Made by a program: the position numbers and the translations under genes | Notes under the pieces: model-generated | What the model saw: the letters and a program-made list of their open reading frames with translations, nothing else | What the model was told of the DNA's origin: nothing | The model's database searches: none | Shown here: positions 36,982 through 47,141 of the stretch, piece after piece | How the letters are laid out: every line of letters starts with the position of its first letter | Position numbering within the stretch: position 1 is the stretch's first letter | Assembly: GCF_014189855.1 (NCBI RefSeq) | Contig: NZ_BJFN01000001.1 | Location: 186,001-250,000, forward strand | Source of the DNA: Buttiauxella sp. A111 | GTDB lineage: Bacteria > Pseudomonadota > Gammaproteobacteria > Enterobacterales > Enterobacteriaceae | Direction: 5' to 3' | DNA: 64,000 bases

Positions 36982-37389
36982 TTAGGACTGCGCCTCAACA
37001 TAGCGCGCAAAATTATCCAGAATCGCCTGCCAACCATTCTTTTGATGCTCAACGGGATATTGGCCGTCAGGGTCGAATTCCAGACGCACATCAACGCCGT
37101 GTTCTGCTGGCGTAAATTCGATCCGCGCTTCTCTTTCACCAAACTGATATTCGATTAATTCATACGGCACAATCTGGGTATAAACACCTGCAAAATCAAA
37201 ACCCATACTGCCGTCTTTGGCTTCCATGCGAAATGAGAATGGCCCACCTTCACGAAAATCTACTTCTGCCGTCGGCGTGTGCCAGTCGGGAGATGCGGTA
37301 TTCCACTGCTTAATGGCTTCCGGATCGATATAAGCCTGCCAAACCTTCTCAACGGGCGCGTCAACCCGTGTTTCGACATTGATCTTCAT
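36982..37389 (-). CDS. SRPBCC / AHSA1-family protein
   Basis: A 135-residue START-like domain protein. The opening INVETRVDAPVEKVWQAYIDP and the following EAIKQWNTASPDWHTP, with a C-terminal NGWQAILDNFARYVE, are typical of the polyketide-cyclase/AHSA1 group, which binds hydrophobic ligands or, in Aha1, Hsp90. The ligand is unknown. ATG 37389 is used because GGAG lies at good spacing. Confidence 0.8.
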   Translation of the reverse strand: MKINVETRVDAPVEKVWQAYIDPEAIKQWNTASPDWHTPTAEVDFREGGPFSFRMEAKDGSMGFDFAGVYTQIVPYELIEYQFGEREARIEFTPAEHGVDVRLEFDPDGQYPVEHQKNGWQAILDNFARYVEAQS

Positions 37390-37641
37390 CATTACGCTCC
37401 ACATGCTGGGTGACCAGGACACAAAAATTATCCCCTAAAGCGTAGTACGTTAATCATACTCTGGCTGTTCCGACCTCTGGTGACGTGATAACCAGTCAGT
37501 AAGGGTCGTAAAAATAAGGTGACACAACAGACGCCGAGTGGGATATAATTTCACTTTCGTGTTGAAAAATTGTGACTAATCAATCGTAACTTAATGATTT
37601 TACAGTCATAAAATAAGCAGAAACTATAAGGATTCAAAGCT

Positions 37642-38433
37642 ATGGGTTTTCTTACCGGTAAGCGCATTCTGATCACTGGCGTCGCCAGTAAACTCTCCAT
37701 TGCCTACGGTATCGCACAGGCGATGCACCGTGAAGGGGCTGAACTGGCTTTCACTTACCAGAATGAAAAACTGAAAGGCCGTGTTGAAGGCTTCGCAGCT
37801 GATCTGGGTTCAAACCTGGTGCTGCCGTGCGACGTGGCTGAAGATGCGAGCATCGACGCAATGTTTGCTGAGTTGGCTAAAACCTGGCCGAAGTTTGACG
37901 GCTTCGTTCACTCTATCGGTTTCGCACCTGGCGACCAGTTAGATGGCGACTACGTGAATGCGGTTACCCGTGAAGGCTTTAAAATCGCTCATGACATCAG
38001 CTCTTACAGCTTTGTCGCGATGGCTAAAGTTTGCCGCGAAATGCTCAACCCAGGTTCTGCTCTGCTGACTCTGTCTTACCTGGGTGCTGAACGTGCAATC
38101 CCTAACTACAACGTGATGGGTCTGGCTAAAGCGTCTCTGGAAGCTAACGTGCGCTACATGGCGAACGCGATGGGTCCTGAAGGTGTGCGCGTAAACGCCA
38201 TTTCTGCGGGTCCAATCCGTACGTTGGCCGCGTCTGGCATTAAAGATTTCCGTAAAATGCTGTCACATTGCGAAGCGGTTACCCCGATTCGTCGTACTGT
38301 GACCATTGAAGATGTGGGTAACTCCGCAGCGTTCTTGTGTTCAGATCTGTCTGCCGGTGTTTCAGGTGAAGTTCTGCACGTTGACGGCGGTTTCAGCATC
38401 GCTGCAATGAATGAACTGGAACTGAAAGACTAA
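37642..38433 (+). CDS. fabI: Enoyl-ACP reductase FabI
   Basis: A 263-residue NADH-dependent short-chain dehydrogenase that performs the last step of each fatty acid elongation cycle. It has the glycine-rich start [20 protein letters not shown], and the Tyr/Lys pair in [13 protein letters not shown]. The triclosan-contact region reads VHSIGFAPG, the normal form. An AAGGA site precedes the start. Monocistronic. Confidence 0.97.
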   Translation: MGFLTGKRILITGVASKLSIAYGIAQAMHREGAELAFTYQNEKLKGRVEGFAADLGSNLVLPCDVAEDASIDAMFAELAKTWPKFDGFVHSIGFAPGDQLDGDYVNAVTREGFKIAHDISSYSFVAMAKVCREMLNPGSALLTLSYLGAERAIPNYNVMGLAKASLEANVRYMANAMGPEGVRVNAISAGPIRTLAASGIKDFRKMLSHCEAVTPIRRTVTIEDVGNSAAFLCSDLSAGVSGEVLHVDGGFSIAAMNELELKD

Positions 38434-38661
38434 TTCGGTTCGCAACGCGGGTGGACATCAGTCCGCCCCGTTATCATCACGCCACTCCCCCCTTTTCATC
38501 CGCCCCTCTGCACGACAAATTTCTGTTAGTTATACCTTTCCGATATTTATTATCACCGATCATTCTTTTGTCGCCTCCCACGCTTACGCCAGGATAAAGC
38601 AGCGAATCAGGCCGTCAGGGTTTTCCCCCAGGCTTGTAAACTCTTTGACCAAGGAACGACC
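38434..38661. other. fabI-yciW intergenic region
   Basis: A 228-base region that must hold the yciW promoter. E. coli yciW responds to sulfur supply, but I cannot point to a CysB site here. Confidence 0.3.
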
Positions 38662-39825
38662 ATGGAACAACGCCGAATCTCTGGCAAAGGCCACTGGTAT
38701 CATGAGACTCAGTCCAGCCGCAGTGACGCCGTATTACCGCTAGTTCCCGAGGCCGCTTACCTCGAAGACCGTTTTTTACTCGACCTGGAATTGAGTGCTG
38801 AACAACGCGCAGCAGAAGCTGCCTGGCTTTCCGTGGCTCGTGATGCCGCAGACGCTCTGCTGCCTGACAACAGCCCTGTCACCCGTTTACACACCCTAAG
38901 CAGTTATGACCGGTTGAGTACCGCACTTACGGTTGCACAGGTGTATGGCGTGCAGCGGCTTTGTAACCATTACGCAGCGCGACTTGCCCCACAACCAGGG
39001 CCTGACTCCTCGCGTGAAAGCAATCGCCGCCTGACACAAATTACCCAGTACGCACGCCAGTTGGCCAGCCAGCCAACATTGATTGATGATATTTCGCGTC
39101 AACAGCTCGATGAAGTTGCCCTATCGGTGAATGACATAGTGACTTTTAACCAGTTGATCGGGTTTATCGGCTTTCAGGCGCGTGTGATTGCTCTCTTCCA
39201 TGCGCATCAGGGCCTACCTGTACGCTGGATTCCCGGGCTTGATACCCAACAGGATGCCACTGCGGAGTTATTTCTTGAGGGGGATAAATTGTGGCAGCCC
39301 GGATTACCGCCTGTCGAGCAACGTTACGCGAACACATATCAACTGGAAGTGGTGAACGTTAGCCTGGCACAACGTGCTTTAAACCCACTGAGTTGGCTGC
39401 TGGCTCATGATGCGCCGCCGCTTTCTGTCCTGAGTCAGCTAACCCACCTGTTATTCCCACCCAATGCAGCAACTCATGACGATCTCGTGCTGGTGAACCT
39501 GCTGACGGCGCGCATAAACGGCAGTGTCAGTTGTTTTAGCGATGCGACGGATCACTGGCATGGGGAAAATGCTCTGCCCGAGGCGATACGCAATGGGGAA
39601 CGTGCGTTACAGGCCTGGAGTCACAATCATCCTCGGGAGCGTGCAATTATTCAGGCTGTACGTGTATTAACTCGCGCACCGGGTAGTTTCAGCGCCGCCC
39701 AGCTTCAACCCTTATTCGAGCAAGGTTTTAGCAAGAATGAGGCATTGCGATTGCTGGTGTGTTCTGCATTATACGGTTGGCTAAATCGACTAAAAATTGG
39801 GCTGGGAAATGCCATCCAGGCATAG
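38662..39825 (+). CDS. yciW: YciW, CMD-fold putative oxidoreductase/peroxidase
   Basis: A 387-residue protein starting MEQRRISGKGHWYHETQSS, as in E. coli YciW. The C-terminal two thirds belong to the carboxymuconolactone decarboxylase/AhpD-like group, but the usual CxxC active site is not evident. E. coli yciW is tied to cysteine metabolism and sulfur limitation. Starts after AAGGAACGACC. Confidence 0.9.
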   Translation: MEQRRISGKGHWYHETQSSRSDAVLPLVPEAAYLEDRFLLDLELSAEQRAAEAAWLSVARDAADALLPDNSPVTRLHTLSSYDRLSTALTVAQVYGVQRLCNHYAARLAPQPGPDSSRESNRRLTQITQYARQLASQPTLIDDISRQQLDEVALSVNDIVTFNQLIGFIGFQARVIALFHAHQGLPVRWIPGLDTQQDATAELFLEGDKLWQPGLPPVEQRYANTYQLEVVNVSLAQRALNPLSWLLAHDAPPLSVLSQLTHLLFPPNAATHDDLVLVNLLTARINGSVSCFSDATDHWHGENALPEAIRNGERALQAWSHNHPRERAIIQAVRVLTRAPGSFSAAQLQPLFEQGFSKNEALRLLVCSALYGWLNRLKIGLGNAIQA

Positions 39826-39920
39826 GATATCCCATGCTTTTAGGGTAATCATCACTTGCCGCAAAGGGTGGTTTCGCGTAAAACTGTCAGCCGCTCTTTT
39901 GGCCACGAAAACTAAAAAAC

Positions 39921-41855
39921 ATGTTCCAGGATAACCCGCTGCTCGCGCAGCTTAAACAGCAACTGCATTCCCAAACTCCACGTGTTGAAGGCGTGGTTAA
40001 AGGCACGGAAAAAGGCTTTGGCTTCCTCGAAGTGGATGCCCAGAAAAGTTACTTTATTCCGCCGCCGCAGATGAAAAAAGTGATGCATGGTGACCGCGTG
40101 AGCGCGGTGATTCACACCGACAAGGACCGCGAAACCGCTGAGCCAGAAGAGCTTATCGAACCGTTCCTCAGCCGGTTTGTTGGCCGTGTACAACGTAAAG
40201 ACGACCGCCTGTCTATCGTGCCGGATCATCCGTTATTACGCGATGCGATTCAGTGTCGCGCCGATCGTAACGTGACGCATGATTTCCAGAATGGTGACTG
40301 GGCCGTTGCAGAAATGAAGCGCCACCCGCTTAAAGGCGACCGTGGTTTCTACGCTGAATTGACGCAGTTCATCACCTTCGGCGACGATCACCTTGCGCCA
40401 TGGTGGGTGACACTGTCACGCCACAATCTGGAGCGCGAAGCCCCTAACGGTGTAGCGACTGAAATGTTGGATGAAGGCCTGGTGCGTGAAGATTTAACCG
40501 CCCTGGATTTCGTTACCATTGATAGCGCCAGCACCGAAGATATGGATGACGCGCTGTTCGTGGAAGAGCTTGCCGATGGCAAGTTGCAATTGACTGTTGC
40601 TATAGCCGACCCTACTGCCTGGATTGCTGAAGGCAGCAAGCTTGACAATATTGCTAAAGTTCGCGCGTTCACCAACTACTTGCCGGGCTTTAACATCCCG
40701 ATGCTACCACGCGAGTTGTCTGACGACTTGTGTTCATTGCGTCCAAATGTCACGCGTCCTGTCGTTGCTTGCCGCATGGTTATCGCGCAAGACGGCACGA
40801 TTGACGATCAAATTAACTTCTTCGTGGCCACTATCGAATCAAAAGCCAAACTGGCTTATGACGATGTTTCCGATTGGCTGGAAGAAAAAGGCGACTGGCA
40901 GCCACCAGGCGAGGCTATCGCTAAGCAAATCCGTCTGTTAGAGCGTGTTTGCCAGAGTCGTGCTGACTGGCGTCGTACCCATGCGCTGGTGTTCAAAGAT
41001 CGCCCTGATTACCGCTTTGTATTGGGTGAAAAAGGCGAAGTGCTGGATATCGTCGCGGAGCCACGTCGTATCGCGAACCGCATCGTTGAAGAATCAATGA
41101 TTGCCGCCAACGTCTGCGCAGCAATTGTGCTGCGTGAAAAACTCGGTTTCGGTGTTTATAACGTCCATACCGGTTTTGACCCAGCGAATACTGAACAACT
41201 CGCAACCATGCTGCAAGGCCATGGACTGGAAGTTGATGCGCAAGAAGTGCTGACCCTGAACGGCTTCTGCAAACTGCGCCGTGAGCTCGATGCACAACCC
41301 ACCAGTTTCCTGGACAGCCGCATTCGTCGCTACCAGTCGTTTGCTGAAATCAGCACCGAGCCTGGCCCGCATTACGGTCTTGGCCTGGAAGCTTATGCAA
41401 CCTGGACTTCACCTATTCGTAAATACGGCGACATGATCAACCACCGCCTGTTAAAAGCGATCATCAAAGGTGAAACCGCAGCACGTCCACAGGATGAAAT
41501 TACCGTACAGATGGCTGAGCGTCGCCGCCTGAACCGCATGGCAGAACGTGATGTCGGTGATTGGTTATATGCTCGCTTCCTGAAAGACAAAGCTGGAACG
41601 GATACTCGATTTGCTGCTGAAATCATTGATGTCAGCCGTGGCGGGATGCGTGTTCGCTTGGTTGATAACGGCGCGGTTGCTTTTATCCCTGCCCCGTTCC
41701 TGCACGCCGTTCGTGACGAACTGGTTTGCAGCCAGGAAAGTGGCACGGTTCAAATCAAAGGTGAAGTCGCATTCAAAGTCACTGATGTGATTGATGTGAC
41801 AATCGCAGAAGTGCGAATGGAAACGCGTAGCGTGATTGCTCGCCCTGCCATTTAA
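39921..41855 (+). CDS. rnb: Exoribonuclease II
   Basis: A 644-residue 3'-5' exonuclease that degrades mRNA. Two cold-shock domains ([10 protein letters not shown]) lead to the catalytic RNB domain, with aspartates in [15 protein letters not shown], and a C-terminal S1 domain ([18 protein letters not shown]). Length equals E. coli RNase II. Confidence 0.97.
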   Translation: MFQDNPLLAQLKQQLHSQTPRVEGVVKGTEKGFGFLEVDAQKSYFIPPPQMKKVMHGDRVSAVIHTDKDRETAEPEELIEPFLSRFVGRVQRKDDRLSIVPDHPLLRDAIQCRADRNVTHDFQNGDWAVAEMKRHPLKGDRGFYAELTQFITFGDDHLAPWWVTLSRHNLEREAPNGVATEMLDEGLVREDLTALDFVTIDSASTEDMDDALFVEELADGKLQLTVAIADPTAWIAEGSKLDNIAKVRAFTNYLPGFNIPMLPRELSDDLCSLRPNVTRPVVACRMVIAQDGTIDDQINFFVATIESKAKLAYDDVSDWLEEKGDWQPPGEAIAKQIRLLERVCQSRADWRRTHALVFKDRPDYRFVLGEKGEVLDIVAEPRRIANRIVEESMIAANVCAAIVLREKLGFGVYNVHTGFDPANTEQLATMLQGHGLEVDAQEVLTLNGFCKLRRELDAQPTSFLDSRIRRYQSFAEISTEPGPHYGLGLEAYATWTSPIRKYGDMINHRLLKAIIKGETAARPQDEITVQMAERRRLNRMAERDVGDWLYARFLKDKAGTDTRFAAEIIDVSRGGMRVRLVDNGAVAFIPAPFLHAVRDELVCSQESGTVQIKGEVAFKVTDVIDVTIAEVRMETRSVIARPAI

Positions 41856-41879
41856 CCGCAAGTTTAAAAATCTTCTTTA

Positions 41880-41911
41880 AAAGCTGAACACATGTTCAGC
41901 TTTTTTTTTGC
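41880..41911 (+). terminator. Terminator of rnb
   Basis: AAAGCTGAAC pairs with GTTCAGCTTT around ACAT, followed by nine T. A textbook Rho-independent terminator. Confidence 0.93.
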
Positions 41912-42154
41912 GTTGTTCTCTCTCGGTCGGATTTTGAGTAATAGTCACACCCGGGAAATGATTAGAGTCGTAACACTTTTTTTACTTGCTATAACGCCTA
42001 AAAAACTGACAATCTAGCGCCGAAGATTCAGATTTCCCACATATTCTGTAAAAACAATCATTTTTACATATAGTTGTTACTTTGAGATCGGTTTTATATT
42101 GCTAATATGAATATCAGACTGACGCGATATGTCGGCCCCGGTTCAGGAGAGAGC

Positions 42155-44146
42155 ATGAAAGACGATTTGGAGCAGAATCTGCTCTACCGTTATTTAGGGA
42201 CAACCAGCCCATATTGGCGTTTGCCAGGCGATAGCAATGCGCTGCAATTAGCAGCCAGTGAAGATTCAGATGTTAGCCAGGTCATTGCTTTGGCTCCTGA
42301 ACAGGCTGAACAAATTCGCCAAATGACGGTGATTACCTCAAGTGTAACCATGTCAATTTCGTTGTTTGGCAGTGAAGTTTCTGTGCATCTGGTAGGGCGT
42401 AAAGTTTCAAAAAAGGAGTGGGCTGGCTCCGCGTCGGCATGGAACGACACCCCTTCTGTTGCACGTGATTTGGTGCAAGGGCTCTCTTTTGCAGAACAGG
42501 TGGTCTCAGAGGCGAACTCAGTTATCGTCATTCTCGACAGATTAGGGAATATCCAACGCTTTAACCGCTTGTGTGAAGAATATACCGGTCTTAAAGAACA
42601 AGAGGTCATTGGCCAAAACGTTTTTAAGTTATTCATGAGTCGCAGTGAAGCCGCCGCATCCAAACGCAATATCAGCGGTTTCTTTCGCAACGGTAACTCT
42701 TATGAAGTTGAGCGCTGGATAAAAACCCGCAAGGGCCAGCGGTTGTTTTTATTCCGCAATAAATTCGTCCACAGTGGCAGCGGTAAGAACGAAATCTATC
42801 TGATTTGTTCTGGTACTGACATTACCGAAGAACGCCGAGCACAAGAGCGTCTGCGCGTTCTGGCGAATACCGACACCATTACGGGTCTGCCCAATCGCAA
42901 TGCCATCAATGACTTGATTACCGCCTCGATTGAAAATCGTGGTGAAACTCAGGTAGGCATCGTTTATCTGGATCTCGATAACTTTAAAAAAGTGAACGAC
43001 GCATATGGGCACATGTTCGGCGATCAGCTTTTACAGGCGGTTTCGTTAGCCATTTTAAGTTGTCTTGATGACGGGCAAATTCTGGCACGCCTTGGCGGTG
43101 ATGAGTTTATTGTGTTGGCGACCGACACTTCGCAAGCCACTCTGGAAGCGATGTCGTCGCGTATTTTGACTCGCCTGAAGCAACCTTTCCGCATTGGTTT
43201 AATTGAAGTCTACACCGGTTGTTCATTAGGTATTTCGCTGGCTCCCCAGCACGGTGAAGACCGTGAAAGCGTGATTCGCAACGCGGATACCGCGATGTAT
43301 ACCGCCAAAGAGAGTGGCCGCGGTAAGTTCTGCGTCTTCTCGCCGGAAATGAATCAGCGGGTCTTTGAATACTTGTGGCTCGATACCAACTTGCGTAAGG
43401 CTCTCGAAAACGACCAGCTTGTCATTCACTATCAGCCGAAAATGACCTGGCGCGGTGAGGTCAGAAGCCTGGAAGCACTAGTGCGCTGGCAATCACCAGA
43501 GCGTGGTTTGATCCCTCCACTGGACTTTATCTCCTATGCCGAAGAGTCCGGACTGATTGTTCCGCTTGGCCGCTGGGTGATGTTAAGTGTGGTTCAACAG
43601 GTCGCGAAATGGCGCGATAAAGGCATCAATTTACGTGTTGCGGTGAACGTATCTGCGCGTCAGTTAGCCGACCAAACTATCTTTAGCGATCTGAAGCAAG
43701 CTCTCAAAGATCTCGACTTTGAATACTGCCCGATTGATGTCGAACTGACAGAAAGCTGTTTGATTGAGAACGAAGAGTTAGCCCTTTCGGTGATTCAACA
43801 ATTCAGTCGCCTTGGTGCGCAAGTGCATTTAGATGACTTCGGCACGGGCTATTCTTCGCTTTCTCAGCTCGCTCGTTTCCCGATAGACGCCATTAAGCTC
43901 GACCAAAGTTTTGTGCGCGATATTCATAAACAATCGGTTTCCCAATCGCTTGTTCGTGCCATCGTTGCGGTTGCGCAAGCTTTGAATTTGCAGGTGATTG
44001 CTGAAGGGGTCGAAAACCAAAAAGAAGACGCCTTTCTAACAAAGAATGGCGTCAACGAACGGCAGGGTTACTTATTTGCTAAACCAATGCCCGCAGCCGT
44101 ATTCGAACGTTGGTTAAAACGATATCAGGCAAGAACCGCGCGTTAA
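42155..44146 (+). CDS. rpfR: RpfR / PdeR (YciR): PAS-GGDEF-EAL c-di-GMP phosphodiesterase, DSF receptor type
   Basis: A 663-residue protein. In order: an N-terminal domain (residues 1 to about 85) as found in RpfR proteins that bind RpfF; a PAS domain ([13 protein letters not shown] to [13 protein letters not shown]); a GGDEF domain with intact RLGGDEF; and an EAL domain ([26 protein letters not shown]). In Cronobacter and Burkholderia RpfR, the PAS domain binds BDSF fatty acids and raises phosphodiesterase activity. In E. coli the orthologue is PdeR, which controls curli genes. An rpfF gene ends convergently and overlaps this gene by four bases. ATG 42155 has AGGAGA upstream. Confidence 0.93.
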   Translation: MKDDLEQNLLYRYLGTTSPYWRLPGDSNALQLAASEDSDVSQVIALAPEQAEQIRQMTVITSSVTMSISLFGSEVSVHLVGRKVSKKEWAGSASAWNDTPSVARDLVQGLSFAEQVVSEANSVIVILDRLGNIQRFNRLCEEYTGLKEQEVIGQNVFKLFMSRSEAAASKRNISGFFRNGNSYEVERWIKTRKGQRLFLFRNKFVHSGSGKNEIYLICSGTDITEERRAQERLRVLANTDTITGLPNRNAINDLITASIENRGETQVGIVYLDLDNFKKVNDAYGHMFGDQLLQAVSLAILSCLDDGQILARLGGDEFIVLATDTSQATLEAMSSRILTRLKQPFRIGLIEVYTGCSLGISLAPQHGEDRESVIRNADTAMYTAKESGRGKFCVFSPEMNQRVFEYLWLDTNLRKALENDQLVIHYQPKMTWRGEVRSLEALVRWQSPERGLIPPLDFISYAEESGLIVPLGRWVMLSVVQQVAKWRDKGINLRVAVNVSARQLADQTIFSDLKQALKDLDFEYCPIDVELTESCLIENEELALSVIQQFSRLGAQVHLDDFGTGYSSLSQLARFPIDAIKLDQSFVRDIHKQSVSQSLVRAIVAVAQALNLQVIAEGVENQKEDAFLTKNGVNERQGYLFAKPMPAAVFERWLKRYQARTAR

Positions 44147-45012
44147 CTGGCTTTACGTAAAACCGTCGCGGTGTGGCGGTTTTGCAACAGCACTAATCTT
44201 TCCATATACGCAATATCCTTAGCTTCCAGGCAGAATGCTGCGTCCACCCAATCTTCTGTGATATCCATTAATTCCGAACGAGGTAACTGAAGTACACGTT
44301 GACGGGCACGCAACATTGCGCGCACGCCATTAAGCTTCGGTTGCAAGGTATCAATGAAGGTACGAGTGGCAAGATAGCCCTGACCCGGTTCAAACAACTC
44401 ATCCACCAGGCCAAATTGCTGATGCCACTCAGCGGTGTGCGATTCACCTTTATAAATAAGCTCCTCAGCCAGTTTCATCCCTGAGCGGCGTGCAACCAGC
44501 GAATACGCCCCCATTCCAGGGAACAGGTTAAAAGCGATTTCCGGGAACCCCATGCGCGCGTCCCGTTGTGCCAATATAAAATGGTGTGCGAGCGCGGCTT
44601 CAAACCCTCCCCCTAATGCACTACCCTCCACCATTGCAAGGCTAATCGCACCGCTGTCAAAGCCTCGGGAAGCCGCGTGGACACAATCCACACAAGCACG
44701 TGCATAAGCACGCAGTGCTTCTCGCCGTCCTTGCTGAATTGATTCAACAAAGAAGCCCAAATCACCACCCGTGTTATACATTCCTTGCACCAATGAACCG
44801 GTCACCCAAAAATCAACCACAAACCCTTCTTGTTGAACCAGATACCGCAGGTTCATAATTTCTTCGATCAGTTTGTGATTGAAGCAAGGGCGAGGTTGAG
44901 CTCGTAACATCATCCACACAGTGCGGCGTTCTGCTTCGTAATATCCCGACAATTGAGTGAATCGAGTAGTATCCGTGAACAATTTGCAGGTTGGCTGGTT
45001 AATTACTGTCAT
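44143..45012 (-). CDS. rpfF: RpfF, DSF-family signal synthase (crotonase fold)
   Basis: A 289-residue crotonase-fold enzyme. The segment [20 protein letters not shown] and [17 protein letters not shown] match Xanthomonas RpfF. The two catalytic glutamates are at 138 and 158 (141 and 161 in Xanthomonas), and the oxyanion segment is NTGGDLGFF. RpfF makes cis-2-unsaturated fatty acid signals (DSF, BDSF) from hydroxyacyl-ACP. It lies tail to tail with rpfR, overlapping by four bases. It is absent at this locus in E. coli. AGGA lies seven bases before the start. Confidence 0.9.
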   Translation of the reverse strand: MTVINQPTCKLFTDTTRFTQLSGYYEAERRTVWMMLRAQPRPCFNHKLIEEIMNLRYLVQQEGFVVDFWVTGSLVQGMYNTGGDLGFFVESIQQGRREALRAYARACVDCVHAASRGFDSGAISLAMVEGSALGGGFEAALAHHFILAQRDARMGFPEIAFNLFPGMGAYSLVARRSGMKLAEELIYKGESHTAEWHQQFGLVDELFEPGQGYLATRTFIDTLQPKLNGVRAMLRARQRVLQLPRSELMDITEDWVDAAFCLEAKDIAYMERLVLLQNRHTATVLRKAS

Positions 45013-45231
45013 TATCTTATCCTCATGTTATGAAAGCGCGTTACGCGCAGGATCAGACTAATGCACTACTGCTTAAGGATGAATGTACCGAGACATTTAA
45101 TAATTATTACTTATATATTGTTCGATAATCGATTGATGAATAAGGCGAAAAAAGAGTCATAACACCTTCTCTTTTTGAGTCTTTTTTTGCATTATGACGG
45201 TAACTTTTTTTCAGAATAAACAGGATGCACT
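45013..45231. promoter_or_regulatory. Divergent promoter region rpfF / yciZ
   Basis: A 219-base AT-rich region between the divergent rpfF and yciZ genes. No specific box can be called. Confidence 0.3.
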
Positions 45232-45414
45232 ATGCCTTCAGTGGACCCTCTGCAACTCGCAAAGCGTATTGACACCGTACTGGATATTTTGGTGGGAGGC
45301 GATCATGCGTCAGCCATTAATAATCTGGAGATTTTGAAAGCTGAATTGCTGAATGTTGCGAGTGGTAAAGAACAAAAAGAGAGCGACTTGAAAAAGTCGC
45401 CCTGGGAGATTTGA
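45232..45414 (+). CDS. yciZ: YciZ, UPF0509 small protein
   Basis: A 60-residue soluble protein: LAKRIDTVLDILVGGDHASAI, then NNLEILKAELL, ending KSPWEI. This matches the UPF0509 family (E. coli YciZ, which also ends PWEI). The function is unknown. In E. coli it lies between yciR and yciT; here foreign genes separate it from both. Confidence 0.88.
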   Translation: MPSVDPLQLAKRIDTVLDILVGGDHASAINNLEILKAELLNVASGKEQKESDLKKSPWEI

Positions 45415-45417
45415 TCT

Positions 45418-45440
45418 GCCGCCGGCTAAAAACCGGCGCA
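45418..45440. terminator. Hairpin between convergent yciZ and fsaA
   Basis: CGCCGG pairs with CCGGCG around CTAAAAA, followed by GTTTTAC on the plus strand. Confidence 0.6.
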
Positions 45441-45443
45441 GTT

Positions 45444-46106
45444 TTACAAGCTCAGTGAACCAAACGCCCCTTGCCAGTCCTTTTCAAATGTCGCAATAGC
45501 CGCATTGACCGCAGGCGTTGTCAGTAGTTGTTCCGTGACATCCACCGGTAAGGTAATGGCTTCGCAACCAGCCAACAGGCAAGACATCGCCTGATGTGGC
45601 GTACGGAAACTGGCAGCCAGAACTTTAGATTGCGGAGCATGCAGCGTCAGCAATTGCTGTAAGTCCTGAACCATTTGAATGCCATCACCACCCTGCGCGT
45701 CCAGGCGGTTCACATATGGCGCGACATACTCAGCGCCCGCAAGTGCCGCAAGTAACCCTTGAGCTGCACCATAAACCGCCGTCCCGAGTGTCGGAATTTC
45801 CAGCGCTTTCAATTGCTTCATGGCTGCCAGACCTTCTACTGTGGTCGGAACTTTCACCACGATACCAGGCACGCGCTTAACCAACAATTCCGCTTCTTTC
45901 ACCATTTCATCAGCTTGTGCGGCAATAACCTGAGCAAATAACTTGCCTTCACCGCCTAGTGCATCCTGCAACGCGGGCAGCACTTCCCACAAGGAAATAC
46001 CTGCTTTAGCTACAATGGATGGGTTGGTTGTGACGCCCTGCAAAGGCAAAACACGTGCTAAACGCTTCACTGCGGCAACATCAGCAGTATCTAAATACAG
46101 TTCCAT
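45444..46106 (-). CDS. fsaA: Fructose-6-phosphate aldolase FsaA
   Basis: A 220-residue transaldolase-like class I aldolase. The opening [20 protein letters not shown] and the [13 protein letters not shown] block fit FSA; the Schiff-base lysine is K85 in IVVKVPTT. The size (220) separates it from true transaldolase (about 315). It splits fructose-6-phosphate to dihydroxyacetone and glyceraldehyde-3-phosphate in vitro. In E. coli fsaA lies next to ybiW-ybiY; here it is divergent from ybiY-ybiW. Confidence 0.93.
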   Translation of the reverse strand: MELYLDTADVAAVKRLARVLPLQGVTTNPSIVAKAGISLWEVLPALQDALGGEGKLFAQVIAAQADEMVKEAELLVKRVPGIVVKVPTTVEGLAAMKQLKALEIPTLGTAVYGAAQGLLAALAGAEYVAPYVNRLDAQGGDGIQMVQDLQQLLTLHAPQSKVLAASFRTPHQAMSCLLAGCEAITLPVDVTEQLLTTPAVNAAIATFEKDWQGAFGSLSL

Positions 46107-46169
46107 AAGCTCTCCGAATCGGTCATCTATCTCATTGCTGACATCATAACGTCACTGTCTGTTCTTTAT

Positions 46170-46183
46170 CTGATCAGGATCAA
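46170..46183. promoter_or_regulatory. Candidate FNR box upstream of ybiY
   Basis: CTGATCAGGATCAA differs from TTGAT-N4-ATCAA at one position. It lies between fsaA and ybiY. Placed at -41.5 it would put the ybiY start point near 46218. Control by oxygen would suit an oxygen-sensitive glycyl-radical system. Confidence 0.6.
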
Positions 46184-46187
46184 TAAA

Positions 46188-46203
46188 ACTTTCATTCGAA
46201 AGT
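46188..46203. promoter_or_regulatory. Palindromic operator candidate upstream of ybiY
   Basis: ACTTTC and GAAAGT form a perfect inverted repeat around ATTC, four bases past the FNR box and over the expected promoter. A repressor bound here would block it. The DeoR-type YciT, encoded downstream, is the obvious candidate, by position only. Confidence 0.5.
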
Positions 46204-46237
46204 AATCTAATTTACGAACAGAAGATAGGGGCGGCTT

Positions 46238-47137
46238 ATGCTATTTAATATCCAACGTTACTCAACACATGATGGTCCAGGCATCCGCACCGTGGTGTTC
46301 CTGAAAGGCTGCTCTTTAAGTTGCCGCTGGTGCCAGAATCCAGAGAGCCGCGCACGCGATCGGGATGTTCTGTTTGATGAGCGTTTATGCCTTGCTGCTT
46401 GTGAGTTGTGCCCACAGGTTGCTCCACATGCTATTTCTCGCATTGATGATTCGCTGGTTATCGCCCGTGAAAAGCTGGGTACTGATGATCTCACCGCGTT
46501 AACAGACTGCTGCCCTACTCAGGCGTTGAGCGTATGCGGCGAAACGCAAAGTATCGATGCAATCATGAAAACCGTACTGCGTGATAAGCCATTTTATGAC
46601 CGCAGCGGCGGTGGCATCACGCTTTCTGGCGGTGAACCTTTTATGCAGCCTGAAGTGGCTGAGCAATTGCTGAGAAAAAGCAAAGAGGCGGGGATTCATA
46701 CCGCCGTCGAGTCTTGCCTCCACGTGCCATGGAAATATATTGAGCCGACTCTTGAAAACCTCGATTTATTGCTCGCCGACTTGAAGCATGTCGATGTACA
46801 ACGCTTCAAACAATGGACGGATGGCAGCGCCGAACGCGTACTGGATAATTTCCGCAAGCTCGCTGCGCGCAATGTCGAAATGACGGTTCGCGTACCACTT
46901 ATCCCTGATTTTAATGCGGATGAGCAATCTATTCGTGCAATCAGTGATTTTGCTGCCGACGAAATCGGCGTGAAAGCGATTCATTTTTTGCCTTACCACA
47001 CCTTAGGTATTAACAAATATAAACTCCTGAATATCCCTTATACGGCCGCGCACCAACCGCTTGATGCGCCAGAACTGCTGCAATTTGCTGAGCAGTACGC
47101 AAGCCAAAAAGGGATGACCGCCTGGATAAGAGGATAA
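46238..47137 (+). CDS. ybiY: Glycyl-radical enzyme activase YbiY
   Basis: A 299-residue radical SAM protein. The cluster motif CSLSCRWC (CxxxCxxC) follows [16 protein letters not shown]. An insert with more cysteines ([16 protein letters not shown]) is the ferredoxin-like part found in activases of the PflC/YbiY type. [10 protein letters not shown] is the SAM-binding loop. It makes the glycyl radical on YbiW, encoded four bases downstream. Text matches E. coli YbiY along the whole length. Confidence 0.93.
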   Translation: MLFNIQRYSTHDGPGIRTVVFLKGCSLSCRWCQNPESRARDRDVLFDERLCLAACELCPQVAPHAISRIDDSLVIAREKLGTDDLTALTDCCPTQALSVCGETQSIDAIMKTVLRDKPFYDRSGGGITLSGGEPFMQPEVAEQLLRKSKEAGIHTAVESCLHVPWKYIEPTLENLDLLLADLKHVDVQRFKQWTDGSAERVLDNFRKLAARNVEMTVRVPLIPDFNADEQSIRAISDFAADEIGVKAIHFLPYHTLGINKYKLLNIPYTAAHQPLDAPELLQFAEQYASQKGMTAWIRG

Positions 47138-47141
47138 ACCG

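Noticed and set aside
41393-41746. Minus-strand 117-codon ORF within rnb
   Set aside because: Antisense shadow of the catalytic part of RNase II.
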